Assembly: GCA_963930645.1 (NCBI GenBank)
Contig: OZ005648.1
Coordinates: 270,145,830 to 270,209,829 of the forward strand
Direction of reading: 5' to 3'
DNA: 64,000 nucleotides
Source of the DNA: Salticus scenicus
Lineage: Eukaryota; Arthropoda; Arachnida; Araneae; Salticidae
Positions within the stretch are counted from its first letter, which is position 1, and every line of letters starts with the position of its first letter. Shown piece after piece: positions 37,316-47,931 of the stretch. The notes beneath the pieces were generated by a model, which saw nothing but the letters and a program-made list of their open reading frames with translations, did no database searches and was not told the DNA's origin. Both the position numbers and the translations under genes were made by a program.

Positions 37316-38963
37316 GTTACCGCTAAAGTGCAGAAATCAGTTAATCTGCAGATTAGCTAGGTAATCTGCACATTAACTAGGGTGATCCGTTAAAGTGAGG
37401 AAAATTGTTTTATTTCTCAAATTACCTAGGTAATCTGCGAATTACCTAGATAATCTGCACATTACCTACTAGGCACTAGTTAAAGTGAAAATAAGATATC
37501 TGGTGTTGTAATTTTACAGCACGCTGTGTTGTATTTGTTTTTTCATTCGGAAAAAAAAAATAGTTTTCTTTTCTTTTTTATTTCTTTTACTTATTTTAAT
37601 CTGTATGTGTTTTAATTTTTATATCTTTTAAAGTTATATTTGTTTTATTTTTTATTTATTTCATCTTTTTTATTCTGTCAATATAAGTTTGAAGATGTTA
37701 TGCATTTTTAATATGAAATATAATAGATTTCAATAAATTCTATTTTATAAATGAATGTTAGAACTGTAATACAGTAACGATTTCCTTTCAAAATAAAAAT
37801 ATTTAACAATTGAAAAAAAAAAAAAAAAAAAGTTTTATTAACAACTATTACTATTTAAATACCAGAAATATTAAATTATATAAAATATTACTAGAAATAT
37901 TAAATTAGACAAATCAGAAGCATTATTTAAGAAGTACTTCAAATAATTAAAACTGCTTTAGCATTTTTTAGAATGCATAAAAATTAAAATGACAGTTTTC
38001 AATGCTTTATTAAACTATATTTTGCAGCATACATATATCTGTACAAGTTTAGCAAATATATTAATTTTACAAAAAAAAAAAAAAAAAACCTTTATTAACA
38101 CTTTTTATGTGATAAACTACAACGAAATTATCTGAAAAAGCGAACAAAATTTAAAATAAATAAATAAATAAATAAAAATATAATCATGATATATAAAATA
38201 TGTACAGGAAACTTGAAAAAATGTAATGAAATGCTAAAAAATGTACAGAAATTTCATATTAAGTATTTATTAAATGCCATAATATTTTTCAAAGTTAATA
38301 ATTAATATATCTTTTTTTTTTTTTTTTTTCAGTAAGTAATAGTAATTTAAATCAATTTTAAAATAAATTAGTTTTAAAAAGTTATGGTTTAATAGTTTTA
38401 GTTCGGAAGGAAATAATTACTGTAATGTAAATCTAATATTCATAATTCAAAATGGAGTTTCACGAGAGACAGCTTTTAATAAAGATTACATTTCATTAAT
38501 AAAATGCAGACCCTTATCAAACTTATATTGACAGAATTAAAAAAGATAGAAATAAAATCAAAATTAAAACAAATTATAACTTACGTGTTACTTTAAATGT
38601 TGTGTTAGTCATAATAATAATCCTAATCATGGCTTCCATCCTCCACATTTTGCGTTTGCCGTTTATAGGTTTATCATCATAGCATAGCGGAAGTGCGGAA
38701 GGGAAGGGGTAAAAGTTTTAGTTATGTTTGAAGGTCATTCGCGTATCTGTATCACATGGCTGTTTGACGTCATAGTGAATGTAAAAAAAACTAAGGCTCG
38801 AAACAAACATTTGAACTTTAACGATACTGAAACCGTTAATCTGCAGATTACCTAGTTAAAATGCGGAAAACTCTTTATTCCGCACTTTAGCGGGTTATTT
38901 TAGTTAATCTGCAGATTAGCTAGGTAATCTGCAGATTAACGGATTTCGCGTTTTAACGGTAAC
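37316..38963. mobile_element. 1.65-kb inverted-repeat DNA transposon, nonautonomous, superfamily unknown
   Basis: The left end GTTACCGCTAAAGTGCAGAA and the reverse complement of the right end, GTTACCGTTAAAACGCGAAA, form a terminal inverted repeat that continues for over 50 bp. It is flanked by ATGAAT on the left (37310-37315) and ATGAAC on the right (38964-38969), a probable imperfect 6-bp target duplication. Both ends are filled with the palindrome TAATCTGCAGATTA (37342, 38837, 38905, 38925) and half-sites of it joined by CTAGG. CCGCTAAAGTGC at the left edge recurs in reverse at about 38880-38892. The interior is AT-rich with poly-A runs near 37813 and 38071 and has no open frame of note. 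Size, ends and lack of a transposase suggest a mobilised derivative. Confidence 0.75.
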
Positions 38964-39240
38964 ATGAACATATTTTAAAAATAGTTTTAGAATTAGCTTT
39001 ATTTGACAGATATTTCTGTGTGAGGGGGGCTACTGTCCCTTTCAACGCCAGTTTGAATATAATACATGTATTCATTAAAAAAAAAAAAAAAAACTGTTAT
39101 TAAATTTAAAAATTCATTGTAAATTATTCAGATAATTTTCATCCACACCATTTTTTGAAACTTACCAGTTTTGGTCAAATTTTTTAAGCGGCAACCTCCA
39201 TATGATCCTCAAAATGTCAAATTTGAACTTCTTACAATTA

Positions 39241-39599
39241 CAGTTGAGCCGTGGTTGTCAAGCCCCTATTAACCGAGTTCCGGGTTAATCGAGGTAGTTC
39301 CGAAAAGGCTGCGACTCTGAGGTGGCAGGGATTTTGACAAATGGCGTTTTATTTGACAAATTTTGCTATACAGTACTGTATTTTATAATCTATATATATA
39401 TGAATTCTATTGCATTTTAACTAACTACATTTAAATATGTAGTTGGTGTATTCCTTTTCTTCCTTGACTATGTTTTCATTCATTTTAAACTTTACCGCAT
39501 GTCTTCCCCTCGATTTGCGACAGAGCCCGTGTTATTCGAGTTTTCGATTATCCGAGGTACCTTCGGACCATATTACCTCGGATAAACGAGGCTCTACTG
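39241..39599. mobile_element. pogo/Tigger-like nonautonomous element
   Basis: The element starts CAGTTGAGCCGTGGTTGTCA and ends CGGATAAACGAGGCTCTACTG, so the reverse of the right end, CAGTAGAGCCTCGTTTATCC, mirrors the left. A TA lies immediately outside each end (39239-39240 and 39600-39601). CAGT termini with TA duplications are typical of the pogo branch of Tc1/mariner. GGTTAATCGAGGTAGTTCCG near the left and TTACCTCGGATAAACGAGG near the right are further inverted matches. The frame 39443-39625 inside has no similarity to a transposase. Confidence 0.75.
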
Positions 39600-39846
39600 T
39601 ATTTCTTTTTAAGATGCGCAGATGACAAACAGGAATATAGAACAACCAGTAAAAGCTTGACTTAAAGTAAACACTAAATATTTATTTAGCGTAAATATAC
39701 TTTGCTGTTGATGTTGCTGTTAGTTCGAAAAATGCTGGCGTTAATCAGTATTTATTGGTTAATATTTTCATTCAAATATATATATTCAAGATTTCTAAAA
39801 ATTTGTAAGCTTTTTTTTTTTTTTTTTTTTTAATTTATATTATTTT

Positions 39847-39850
<4 letters not shown>

Positions 39851-39904
<54 letters not shown>
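39851..39904. repeat. (CA)n then (TA)n compound microsatellite
   Basis: An uninterrupted run of CA dinucleotides passes directly into TA dinucleotides, followed by two copies of AGGCAGTAGATATAT-like text at 39905-39931. Confidence 0.9.
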
Positions 39905-39905
<1 letters not shown>

Positions 39906-39921
39906 GGCAGTAGATATATAG

Positions 39922-40172
39922 GCAGTAGATTTGTGAAATTTTTTTACTTCTGGTTATCGATGGATTTAGACTTTTTTAAATGTCCCGAACACGATTTGAC
40001 TATTTTTAGAAAATTTCTGTCTCTTCTGTGTGTGCGTATCATAAATTTTGTGGACTCTGTATCTCACGAACCAATGAACGAAATTTAACCAAGCTTGATT
40101 TTTAGTTGGACCTTGATCTAAACTGGGGCTGATTAAATTTTGTGCTTAATCGCTCAATAGATGTCGCTGTCA
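39922..40172 (+). mobile_element. Helitron-like dispersed repeat, partial copy
   Basis: It carries the head landmarks in order: AGATTTGTGAAATTTTTTTA, GATGGATTTAGAC, AATGTCCCGAACACGATTTG, TATTTTTAGAAAATTTCTGT, GTATCTCACGAACCAATGAA and GTTGGACCTTGATCTAAACT. It then ends near a weak ATAGATGTCGCTGTC module. Compared with 52205-52890 it lacks the repeated modules. Confidence 0.6.
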
Positions 40173-40189
40173 TACCTTTATTTATTTAT

Positions 40190-41325
40190 TTATTTATTTT
40201 CTTAATTTTTAATATGGCAGTACAGGACAAAATTTCAAATGAATGTGGATAATGAGAGTTATTTTTAACAAATGATTGTGAAATTAATATATGAATTATT
40301 GATAGTAGTAATATTAAACTGGGAAACAAACTGTGTGCATGTATGAGCATCGCTCTCCCACCCTCCTAAGGAAAGTACCCCCCCCCCTTTCCCGGGGATG
40401 TAAATTTTTAGTATGGGTAATCTTTTTAAAGAACTCGTCAGTATCATTAAAACAAATGGTTAAATTATAGATCTGCAAATTAAAACAAAGTTATCGATTT
40501 CTTTTCATTAATAATAATAATAATAATAATTTCCTTAGACGTCGGCATAAAATTAATTTTCTTTCGGCAGTTATAGTATTATACTTCTCTGAGAGGAAAA
40601 TCGTTTGCATTCATCACGGAAAATAATTTTAATAAATAATAAATTAATAAATAGTTTGTACTGCGTGAATTTGTATAGAAAAATATAGAAGAAACTGCAA
40701 GCACCACAACAACGTACTAGTGTTATGGTCACCTCACCACAACGTGCTCGTTACTTTACGAAGTTATTCAAAATAATATAATTGACATCATATGGTAACA
40801 GGCTAACAACATCTGTTCATTTTTCAAACGAATGTGTAAAAAATAATTTTTTTTTCTTTATTTCAAATTTAAAATTCCATTTAAAACCTAAATAATTATT
40901 CAAAGGAGAAATTAAATTGAAAATGATTTTTTTATTTTTTATTTATATGTTTTATATATTTTAGATTTTTCAATTTGTAATAATAATAATAATAATAATA
41001 ACTTTAATAGTAATAATAATAATAATTGTTATTATTATTATTCGTGTTATATTTTCTCATTAAAATGCAAATAATTCACAACTTTGAACAAATAATTCAC
41101 AACAAATAATAAACAAACCTTAAATGCATGCACTCGGTCTACATGCTTGAGTATTTTAAAGGTAACGCGACCTTAATATGTTAAAACAATAATAACATTT
41201 AAACAGATAATAACAATTATTATTTTTGTTATTAATCAAAAAATAAAAATAAAAAATAAATAAATAAATAAATAAAAAATCGGCATTGACTTTTTTCTCT
41301 TTCGACACTGATATTTTGTTTTTTG
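40190..41325. other. AT-rich noncoding DNA
   Basis: No gene is seen. (TTTA)n lies near 40180-40199, a C9 run at 40379-40387, and (AAT)n arrays near 40508-40531 and 40978-41000 with the inverse (TTA)n near 41028-41041. The minus frame 40265-40447 has no recognisable domain. Confidence 0.55.
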
Positions 41326-41333
41326 AACTTGTA

Positions 41334-41614
41334 TATCGCACCCCTGCAAAAAAAAAAAAAAAAAAAAAAGTGACGCAACTCAAAAATGTAATGCTTAAAA
41401 AAAATCAACTTAAAGCCAACGATAATGATAAAGCATTGACTAGCCTCTAATAACACTGACACAACTGCCTATCAGGTGCATAAATTGCGAGGTAGACATG
41501 TGACGCTTTTCTTGCCTGTTGGGGCACTTCATACACATTTTTCAATGACATGAATTCAAAATTGCCATTTTCTTTTTTTACTTGACGTGTCTGTTTTCTT
41601 GTCGGGGTGCGATA
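41334..41614. mobile_element. TATCG-family inverted-repeat element, copy at 41 kb
   Basis: The left end TATCGCACCCCTGC and the right end TTGTCGGGGTGCGATA are inverted repeats. The body shares AAGCATTGACTAGC, ACACAACTGCCTATCA, GGGGCACTTCATACACATTT and AAAATTGCCA with the other copies. A poly-A run (41347-41369) sits just inside the left terminus. The minus frames 41156-41383 and 41232-41462 that cross it are shadows of poly-A and AT-rich sequence. Confidence 0.7.
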
Positions 41615-41619
41615 TGATA

Positions 41620-42540
41620 TTTTATTTTTCTGCTGTATAATAAAAGATTTGAAAGATGCGCTTGATCTAATAACTTAGTTTAGATTCTTTCTTCGATAAA
41701 TATTATAAAATTCATATGTGGTTTAAGAATTATATCAGATACTTTAAAACCTTTTCCTTTTAAAAACTTTTTTTTATTACTAATTGAAAAGTTAATAGAA
41801 CGGTTTATATATATATATTTTAAATTACTGTTAAGTGGGCAAAATGCCTGGCAATTATTTTATTTATGTTGTAAAATCATTATTTTTTATTGAAACTTCA
41901 ACTTCTAATTTCAAAAGGGAATTATCTGAGATATTTTAAAATCAAAACAAACACTATTTCATTGTAAATTAAAATTTTCTATATAAAAATTGTGAACAAC
42001 TGGTTAAGTTAAATATATATAATACTTTGTAGAATTGTTTTACTTAAGATTAAAGCTTCTTTTTATTCCTAATTGAACTTCTTGTATAAAGGCTTTTCTT
42101 AAATAAAAATTTTTGGCATAGTTAACTGAAAAGATTTTCAGATTCTCTCGCCTATCTACGACGTTTTGTTTTATTTATTTTTATTTTTTATTTTTTTCAC
42201 TCTTTTTTTTTTTTTTAATCTTTTTTCTTTTAAGATTTCCGCTGTTTCACTGTCTTTTTCCCTATTTTATGTAGTTTCTGTATTTCTCAGAAAATTTCCG
42301 CCGTTTTGGCATCTTGCCTGTTTTGCGATAACAGTTAATGAAAATCCTCGTGCTTCAGAAATTTTGGCAAGTCGTGCACTTAGTGACTTAAAATTTCTAT
42401 TTATTGTTTTTTTTTTTTTTTAAATCTCTGTTTTAGTTATTTGATTTTAATTATTCTCTTTAATCAATTATATTGCAGTATAATATCTATTATAAATTTT
42501 TTAGGTAAAGCTTTCGCCGTTTTTTAAACTGCTGTTTTAA
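41620..42540. other. AT-rich noncoding DNA
   Basis: No gene is seen. The 85-codon plus frame 42166-42423 is Phe-rich from poly-T at both ends. A central stretch with ordinary complexity (near 42290-42390) has no recognisable domain. Confidence 0.5.
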
Positions 42541-43330
42541 CGGATGAAAAATTAATTTCGCAAAAAAATTAGTCAGACTCTTTGGCAAAATCGAAATGGA
42601 CTGCCCGGAATTACTTTCATAAAAGTTCATCCGCTGGATTTATAAAATCCTCTAGGAAAAGCGAAAGACATGAAAGAAAGAGGCGGAAAAATTAAGACTT
42701 TCTCGAGTCAAAATAATTAAATTTCCTCTGCTCGTCAAATCAATCTCGGTCTTGAAGAAAACGATCTATAAAAGCATTGCGATCTTTCAAAAGATATCGA
42801 TCTAAGTAATTTAATGAATTTATCTCCCCCTCTCCCTCCTTCATTTTCCCCATCCCTCCGTCCTTTTCTCCGGAACGTTTCTCTCATTCATCTCTTCGTC
42901 GGAGAGTTAAAAATTCGAATTAATAAATCTGTTTAATGCGTGTTCCATATCAATATCTTAACATTTCAAGTCCAACAATTCCGGAATCGGGAGGGAAATT
43001 AATGATCGTACTTTGGCGACATTTTAAAATTTTTTGAGAGTGATGCTTGGCGATCGTTCTCGGTCTGGCAACCTCGTTCAAATCGGCTTCACTTAATTTT
43101 CCCTGGCAAAAGGTAACTTGATGAATTACTCCATAGTATCTCATTAATAAAAATGAATCTGGGCCCGACAATTTTAAGAGGAAACGATGAAAGATAAGAA
43201 ATTTTCGGGGTCCATGATTAAACGATTTTAAAGCGACGCGACCGCTAATTGTAGACGTCGGTCGGGAGGGAAATTTTATTGGATGAGTTTGCATTAGGTG
43301 CAATGTTGCTGTGGGAAGAGGAGGGTGGGG
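42540..43330. promoter_or_regulatory. High-complexity noncoding island (largest candidate regulatory region)
   Basis: About 790 bp with few long homopolymers, balanced composition and CpG-containing words (for example TTAAAGCGACGCGACCGC near 43229). A C/T-rich strip lies at 42824-42872. The longest frame is a 117-codon minus-strand one (42950-43303) with no recognisable domain and no flanking splice signals that I trust, so it is probably fortuitous, yet it is the second best open frame in the window. Conserved noncoding DNA is the preferred reading. Confidence 0.35.
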
Positions 43331-43736
43331 AAAAGAGAGAGAAAGAAGATGTACGTTTGATTAAAAACGCGCCATCAGTGATGAGTCCTAAAGATTTTTA
43401 ACTGCTATCGCGAAATTTGTCAACACATGGTTATTATAAATGATTAAAAATCTTGGAAGAATTTCGGTCTTACCTTTTCTCGTACACTGTGCAGAAACTA
43501 TGAAAGTATGATCCTTTGCAAAAACTTTTAACATAATAATTGTCGATAATTTAAAGATAAGTTTTTTTAAATTTCTAATTATATGATAAACCGATCGCAT
43601 AGAACAGTATTTTATTTCACGCACTGCTTTAGTTGACGCATTATTTTAAATATTGCATTTGTACATTTTCCTCAGATTTACATTAAATTTCGGTTATCGT
43701 GTTATGGGTCTTTTTGTATTTCACTTTCATTTTAAT

Positions 43737-44175
43737 TTAAGGGGACTCTCTACTTAACGTCTCCGAAAGTCGGAGTCAATGTTATTCTATGGGGAATTTT
43801 GCTCCGTTATAACTCGTTAACTAATAAATATTTTTAAATTTAGTTTTCACATTCAGAAGATTCACAACTATTAAACAATTTATCGCTTTCTAAAATTTGA
43901 TTATTTTAATTTTTAAGATGTCATTTTTAAGCTCAAAAATGCAAAATTTCACATTGTGAAAATTCGCATTTTGCAACCTCAAAATAAAATATTAAAAATT
44001 AAAAGAACAATTTTTTAGAAAGCGATAAAATGTTCAATAGTTGTAAAACTTCTGAATGTGAGAATGGAATTTAGAAGTAGTAATGTATTAGTTAATGAGT
44101 TATATTGGGGCAAAATCTTCCATAGAATAACATTGTCCTTGGCTTCCGGGAACGATAAGTAAAGAGTCCCCTTAA
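43737..44175. mobile_element. FB-TTAA foldback element, copy 2
   Basis: The element starts TTAAGGGGACTCTCTACTTA and ends AGTAAAGAGTCCCCTTAA, with TTAA at 43737-43740 and 44172-44175. The arms pair through most of the element: TTTTCACATTCAGAAGATTC against CTTCTGAATGTGAGAATGGA, and TTTATCGCTTTCTAAAA against TTTTTTAGAAAGCGATAAA. The sequence is clearly related to the 11.2-kb copy (GCTTCCGG, GTTATTCTATGGGGAA) but more diverged. No coding capacity. Confidence 0.85.
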
Positions 44176-44179
44176 GAGG

Positions 44180-44487
44180 GAATGCATTTTTAGGAAAACA
44201 TAATCCATTTTTAGGTTTAAAAAAAAATTTTTCAACGTAATATTATTATTTTATTTATTTATTTATTCGTTCATTCGTTCTGTCTTCTTCTCTGTTCTTC
44301 ATTGATTGGCATTATAGAATTCATATAAAAAATTTTATACTTATTTATTGTTCGTTGTTTTAAAAAAAATTATATTTTACGGTAAGTAAATATTACACGC
44401 TGTTGCTTTTCTTCTTTGGAAAAGTTGCGTGCTATATATAAGTAAATATGACAATTCATATGAATGTTGTTAATTGCTTCCCCTTTA

Positions 44488-44525
<38 letters not shown>

Positions 44526-45100
44526 ATACAGGCTATTTGACACTTTAAATTGGCTGCGCACTTTCAAAGAAGAAAAGTTTACATAAACTTTTTTAGAGTT
44601 GAGTGCCGCTCACCCTGAAGAAAAACAGAAAGAGTGGGAAAAATTTAGAGCCTCTTCTGTAGTGCAGACGATTTGTGTTTAAAAATAGTTTAGTCTTATT
44701 ATGTTTCAAAAACTCTTTTCCGAGAAACTTCGAACCTAGCAACATATACATCATCCGAATTTGCATTTATGTCTACCTCTCTTTTTCTTTTTCTTTTCTT
44801 TCTTCCAAAAATTACAAGCCCGGAAAATAAAATAAAATAAAAATGTAGTGCTCTCTCTCTATATATATATAATGTAGTTTTTGATTTTAATAGTATATAA
44901 AATACAATTACAGTTATTGGGCAATTCTCTTTTAGCCTATCTATATTTTTTAATATAAGAACTCGACAGTGACTTCACCTAAACCAAACGAATTACATTA
45001 CAAATTATTTTTATTATTAATTGTATTATATAATACTTGATATCCTTTTTTAAAGTAAATAGATCATTTAGACAGGAAAACTCGTTTTATTTTTAAAAAT
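44180..45100. other. AT-rich noncoding DNA
   Basis: No gene is seen. A (TTA)n array lies at 44484-44523 and (CT)n/(TA)n at about 44850-44872. A slightly more complex patch at 44590-44760 has no recognisable content. Confidence 0.55.
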
Positions 45101-45104
45101 AGTT

Positions 45105-45261
45105 TTTAAATAACTGCATATAATTTAATATCTTTAAGGATAATTTTGGAGATAGATATGTGACGATTTTTGCATATGTTGGGACACTTCATACACATTT
45201 TTAAACGACATAAACTCAAAATTGTCACTTTTTGACATGACACTTTTCTTGTTGGGATATA
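45105..45261. mobile_element. TATCG-family element, right half only
   Basis: GAGATAGATATGTGACG, GGGACACTTCATACACATTT, CATAAACTCAAAATTGTCAC and the terminus CACTTTTCTTGTTGGGATATA match the right half of the 41-kb copy. The left half is missing. The right terminus directly abuts the pogo-like element that starts at 45262, which shares its TA. Confidence 0.55.
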
Positions 45262-45432
45262 CAGTTGAACCTCGTTAATGTGAATCACTTTTAACATGAA
45301 CTGTTTCCACAATCCCCGTCAAAATGAAGATTACTTTTGTTAAATGAAGATTAGTTACTTATAGCATGAAATACTGATAACATGAACAAATTTTTTATCC
45401 TCCTTGAGATTTACGTTAACGTAGTTTGACTG
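45262..45432. mobile_element. pogo-like miniature element
   Basis: It starts CAGTTGAACCTCGTTAATGT and ends TTACGTTAACGTAGTTTGACTG, imperfect inverted repeats of each other. TA precedes it (45260-45261); TG follows, so the right duplication has decayed. Internal repeats of (A/T)ACATGAA occur about five times (near 45293, 45363, 45380). No coding capacity. Confidence 0.6.
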
Positions 45433-45737
45433 TGTGTATATATATAAAGTGAAGAATTTAGTAACGTTATAAAATTTAGCAATTAATAGATACATGATAA
45501 AACCAACAACAAACACATAAAAGTTTGTAATTCAATTTAAATGTCAGCACATATATTTCTATGATTCATTTTCAGTACCAATTAATAGATAAATTCATTT
45601 TCAATTACTTACTATAGTGTGAACATTTAGGACCATATCACTAAGACCAACAAGGAAGGATTTTTATGCGAAATTCGTGAAAGTTCTCATACGTAATCCA
45701 ATAATTTTATAAAAAATATGAAAAAAGATAACTGGAA

Positions 45738-45959
45738 ATGAAAATTGGATTAAAAAAAGTTATAAATGAAGCAGAAACCTTTAAATATCTTGGAGTATTT
45801 ATAGATCAAAACCTAAAGTGGAATAGCCATGTTCAATATCTTAGAAATAAACTTCGTTATCATTTAATTACTTTCTTTCATTTACGCAGCTATGTTAGCA
45901 AAGATTTTTTTTTTACTTATATTATGCATAGTTTGAATCAATTTTGCCATATGGAATAA
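45738..45959 (+). pseudogene. LINE reverse transcriptase C-terminal (thumb) fragment, part 1
   Basis: The residues AETFKYLGVFIDQNLKWNSH, followed by a KLRYHL segment, are the familiar 'KYLGV.lD..L.W..H......K' block that follows the reverse transcriptase fingers/palm in non-LTR retrotransposons. The first four codons come from the duplicated target DNA, not the element. The frame fails near 45945: reading one base over continues YGIIIWG, the next expected motif, so there is a frameshift before the G17 run at 45966-45982. Confidence 0.75.
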
Positions 45960-46698
45960 TTATTTGGGGGGGGGGGGGGGGGAGATTATGTATAAAATAT
46001 TTTACTTTACCTCTGTTTTCAGCCCAAAATCGTTTAATAAATTACTTAGTGTGATACAGTATCATGACTTTTTAACAATAAAACAACTTTATTTTTACCG
46101 ATTATTAATTTTTATGTTTAAAAATAGAAATAATTTTCCTAATACTTTGATTGCTTACAATTTGAAAAATCCATCTGTATTACAAGTTCCTAAAGCTAAT
46201 AAAAAAACATTGCACGCATGTTTTGTTTATATGGGTCCTAAATGTTTTAATATGTTACCGCTGTATATTCTAAGTGAATTAAGATTAACCTCATTTAGAG
46301 AAAAACTGCGAAAATTTATATTGTCTTTGGATGATGCAGATGCTTATTTTCGCCATCTATTATAGTAAATAAACTTTTTAGTTTTTATTAAGTATTAATT
46401 CAATTTGTATTAATTTGAGCCCCTAAATTATTTTTTGTTGCGATTTGTGCGTTGTTAGCCACCTGTTTAATTTTTTATGACACATGTTTATGTTTCTTTA
46501 TATTTTCTTTGTGTTTACTTTATTGTCTGTATTGTTTCATTTATGTAATTTCTGTTTGTTTTTCTTTTTTGTTTATATTCATATTGATATATTTTTTAGA
46601 TTTACATGGAAAGGCTTTGCAAGCCTCTTGGTAAATGATATTGTAATTTTATTTGTTTGTTGTTCAATTTTGTTCTTGTATTATTTCTTATTTTTTGT
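45751..46698 (+). mobile_element. 5'-truncated non-LTR retrotransposon (LINE) inserted in the E repeat
   Basis: The insert is bounded by imperfect direct repeats of about 38 bp, 45713-45750 and 46699-46738, both containing AATATGAAAAAAG and AACTGGAAATGA. The corresponding sequence occurs once, in reverse, in the uninterrupted E copy near 7660-7712. Long target duplications and 5' truncation are expected of target-primed reverse transcription. It keeps only the C-terminal part of the second open reading frame plus about 330 bp of 3' untranslated sequence with TTTACATGGAAAGGCTTTGC near its end. Jockey, CR1 or I-like families all fit; I cannot choose. Confidence 0.75.
45964..46365 (+). pseudogene. 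LINE ORF2 C-terminal fragment, part 2
   Basis: After a poly-G run this frame encodes about 125 residues resembling the extreme C terminus of Jockey/CR1-type proteins: SVIQYHDFLTIKQLYFYRLL, then a Tyr-Met-Gly-Pro-Lys...Asn-Met-Leu-Pro stretch corresponding to the usual 'G..lWN.LP..ir' motif, then LRLTSFREKLRKFILSL before the stop. The catalytic YxDD region is absent because of 5' truncation, and a frameshift separates it from part 1, so it is non-functional. Confidence 0.75.
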
Positions 46699-46838
46699 AA
46701 AATATGAAAAAAGGGTAACTGGAAATGAGGAATGGAATAATAAATGCTCAAAAATAGAAGTATTCGCTCATCAGGGAATATTTACTTATGCGAGCAGAAA
46801 AGTCGCAAGATTTTGGAAAACTGTATAGCTAATTTAAG

Positions 46839-46879
46839 CCCCCCCCCCCCCAAAAAAAAAAAAAAAAAAAAAAAAAAAA
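46839..46879. repeat. C13-A28 homopolymer pair
   Basis: C13 (46839-46851) is followed directly by A28 (46852-46879). In the homologous E-family copy the same site is only GG with T5 on the opposite strand (7548-7555). Confidence 0.9.
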
Positions 46880-47275
46880 CTGTCCGTGTTCCAATCTTGC
46901 GAAAAAGCCAAATTTAAAGAGAAATAAAATATTAACACAACCCTGGATTGAATTAAGATAAAAAGATTTAATAATTAGCTACAAATCATGCTGACTCCAA
47001 ACTCAGAGAGTAACAATTAACAAGTTGCCATCAGAATTATTCTAATAAGGAAAATAATAACTAGACTTGTAACGATAAATCGATAAAGGTTCTACAAATG
47101 AGCAGTTTCTTTAATAATTAAATATTAAATTCGATTTATTTATGTATTTTTAATTTAATGATTCTTATAACTTTAAAACTTCCCTGATTTGGAGTTTAAT
47201 TACAACTTTCAGAAAAATATTGTTTATTTTTTTAATTTCTTACCCATGAGATATGTGCTTGCACCATCTAGCGGG

Positions 47276-47930
47276 AAAAAAGATAAACAATTTAATTCAA
47301 TTTTGAAAAAACAGGTTTATTTTATTATTTATTTATTTATTTAATAAATTTTTTTAGTATTACAATCATTTAATTTAAACTTGAGATAATAAATTTTAAT
47401 TTATTTTATTTTTATTAATTACAATAAATTATATAATTTTATATTACTTAGTCACAAGCAATATTCCCAAAATGTACATATGGTTTGATTAACTAATTTA
47501 TTTTTATTTTATTTATTATTTTTTTTAATTTTTTTTTTTTTATAAATTTATTTTTTTATAAAAAATAGAAATGAATAATTTGTACATATTAAACTTAGGA
47601 ATCCACCAAAAGTCATTATGCATAGAATTAGATCTAACGTGTGAAGAGTTACTCTTTCATAATATTAACGAGAAAATTAAGAAGTATCTTGTAATAGCAA
47701 TAATCCTTTCCACCTTATTTTTTTTTCTTTTAAATATTTAATTCAACAACCCTCCTAACCATCCAGCTAAACACCAACACCCAACCTCCTTAATCAAACA
47801 TATGCCTTCCCATCCGCTACCTTTTTTATTTTGTTTTTATAATTTTTTAAGTAATACATTAAACTTGTGTAGTTTTTTTTTTCTTTTGTAATGTTATACG
47901 GAGACACATAATTAATGATATATTATTGAA
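47276..47930. other. AT-rich noncoding DNA
   Basis: No gene is seen. The stretch is dominated by TTTA/ATTT repeats; a C-rich patch at 47745-47820 (AACACCAACACCCAACCTCC) has no recognised role. Confidence 0.5.
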
Positions 47931-47931
47931 T

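Larger units (their letters stand above)
45448..47275 (-). mobile_element. E-family repeat, reverse copy interrupted by a retrotransposon
   Basis: Read in reverse, 47275 down to about 46699 matches 7141-7690 and 45750 down to 45448 matches about 7660-7996. The intervening 45751-46698 has no counterpart in the 7.1-kb copy and carries non-LTR reverse transcriptase fragments. At the site equivalent to 7548-7555 (T5GG) this copy has, on the minus strand, T28 followed by G13 (46839-46879), a large homopolymer expansion. The two copies differ by many substitutions, so the family is old. Confidence 0.75.

Noticed and set aside
42950..43303. 117-codon minus-strand open frame
   Set aside because: No recognisable domain, and no splice or promoter signals that I trust. 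It lies in a high-complexity island where long frames occur by chance. Kept only as an alternative in the finding on that island.
46484..46828. 114-codon frame downstream of the LINE fragment
   Set aside because: It covers the 3' untranslated part of the LINE and then target E-repeat sequence; no coding similarity.
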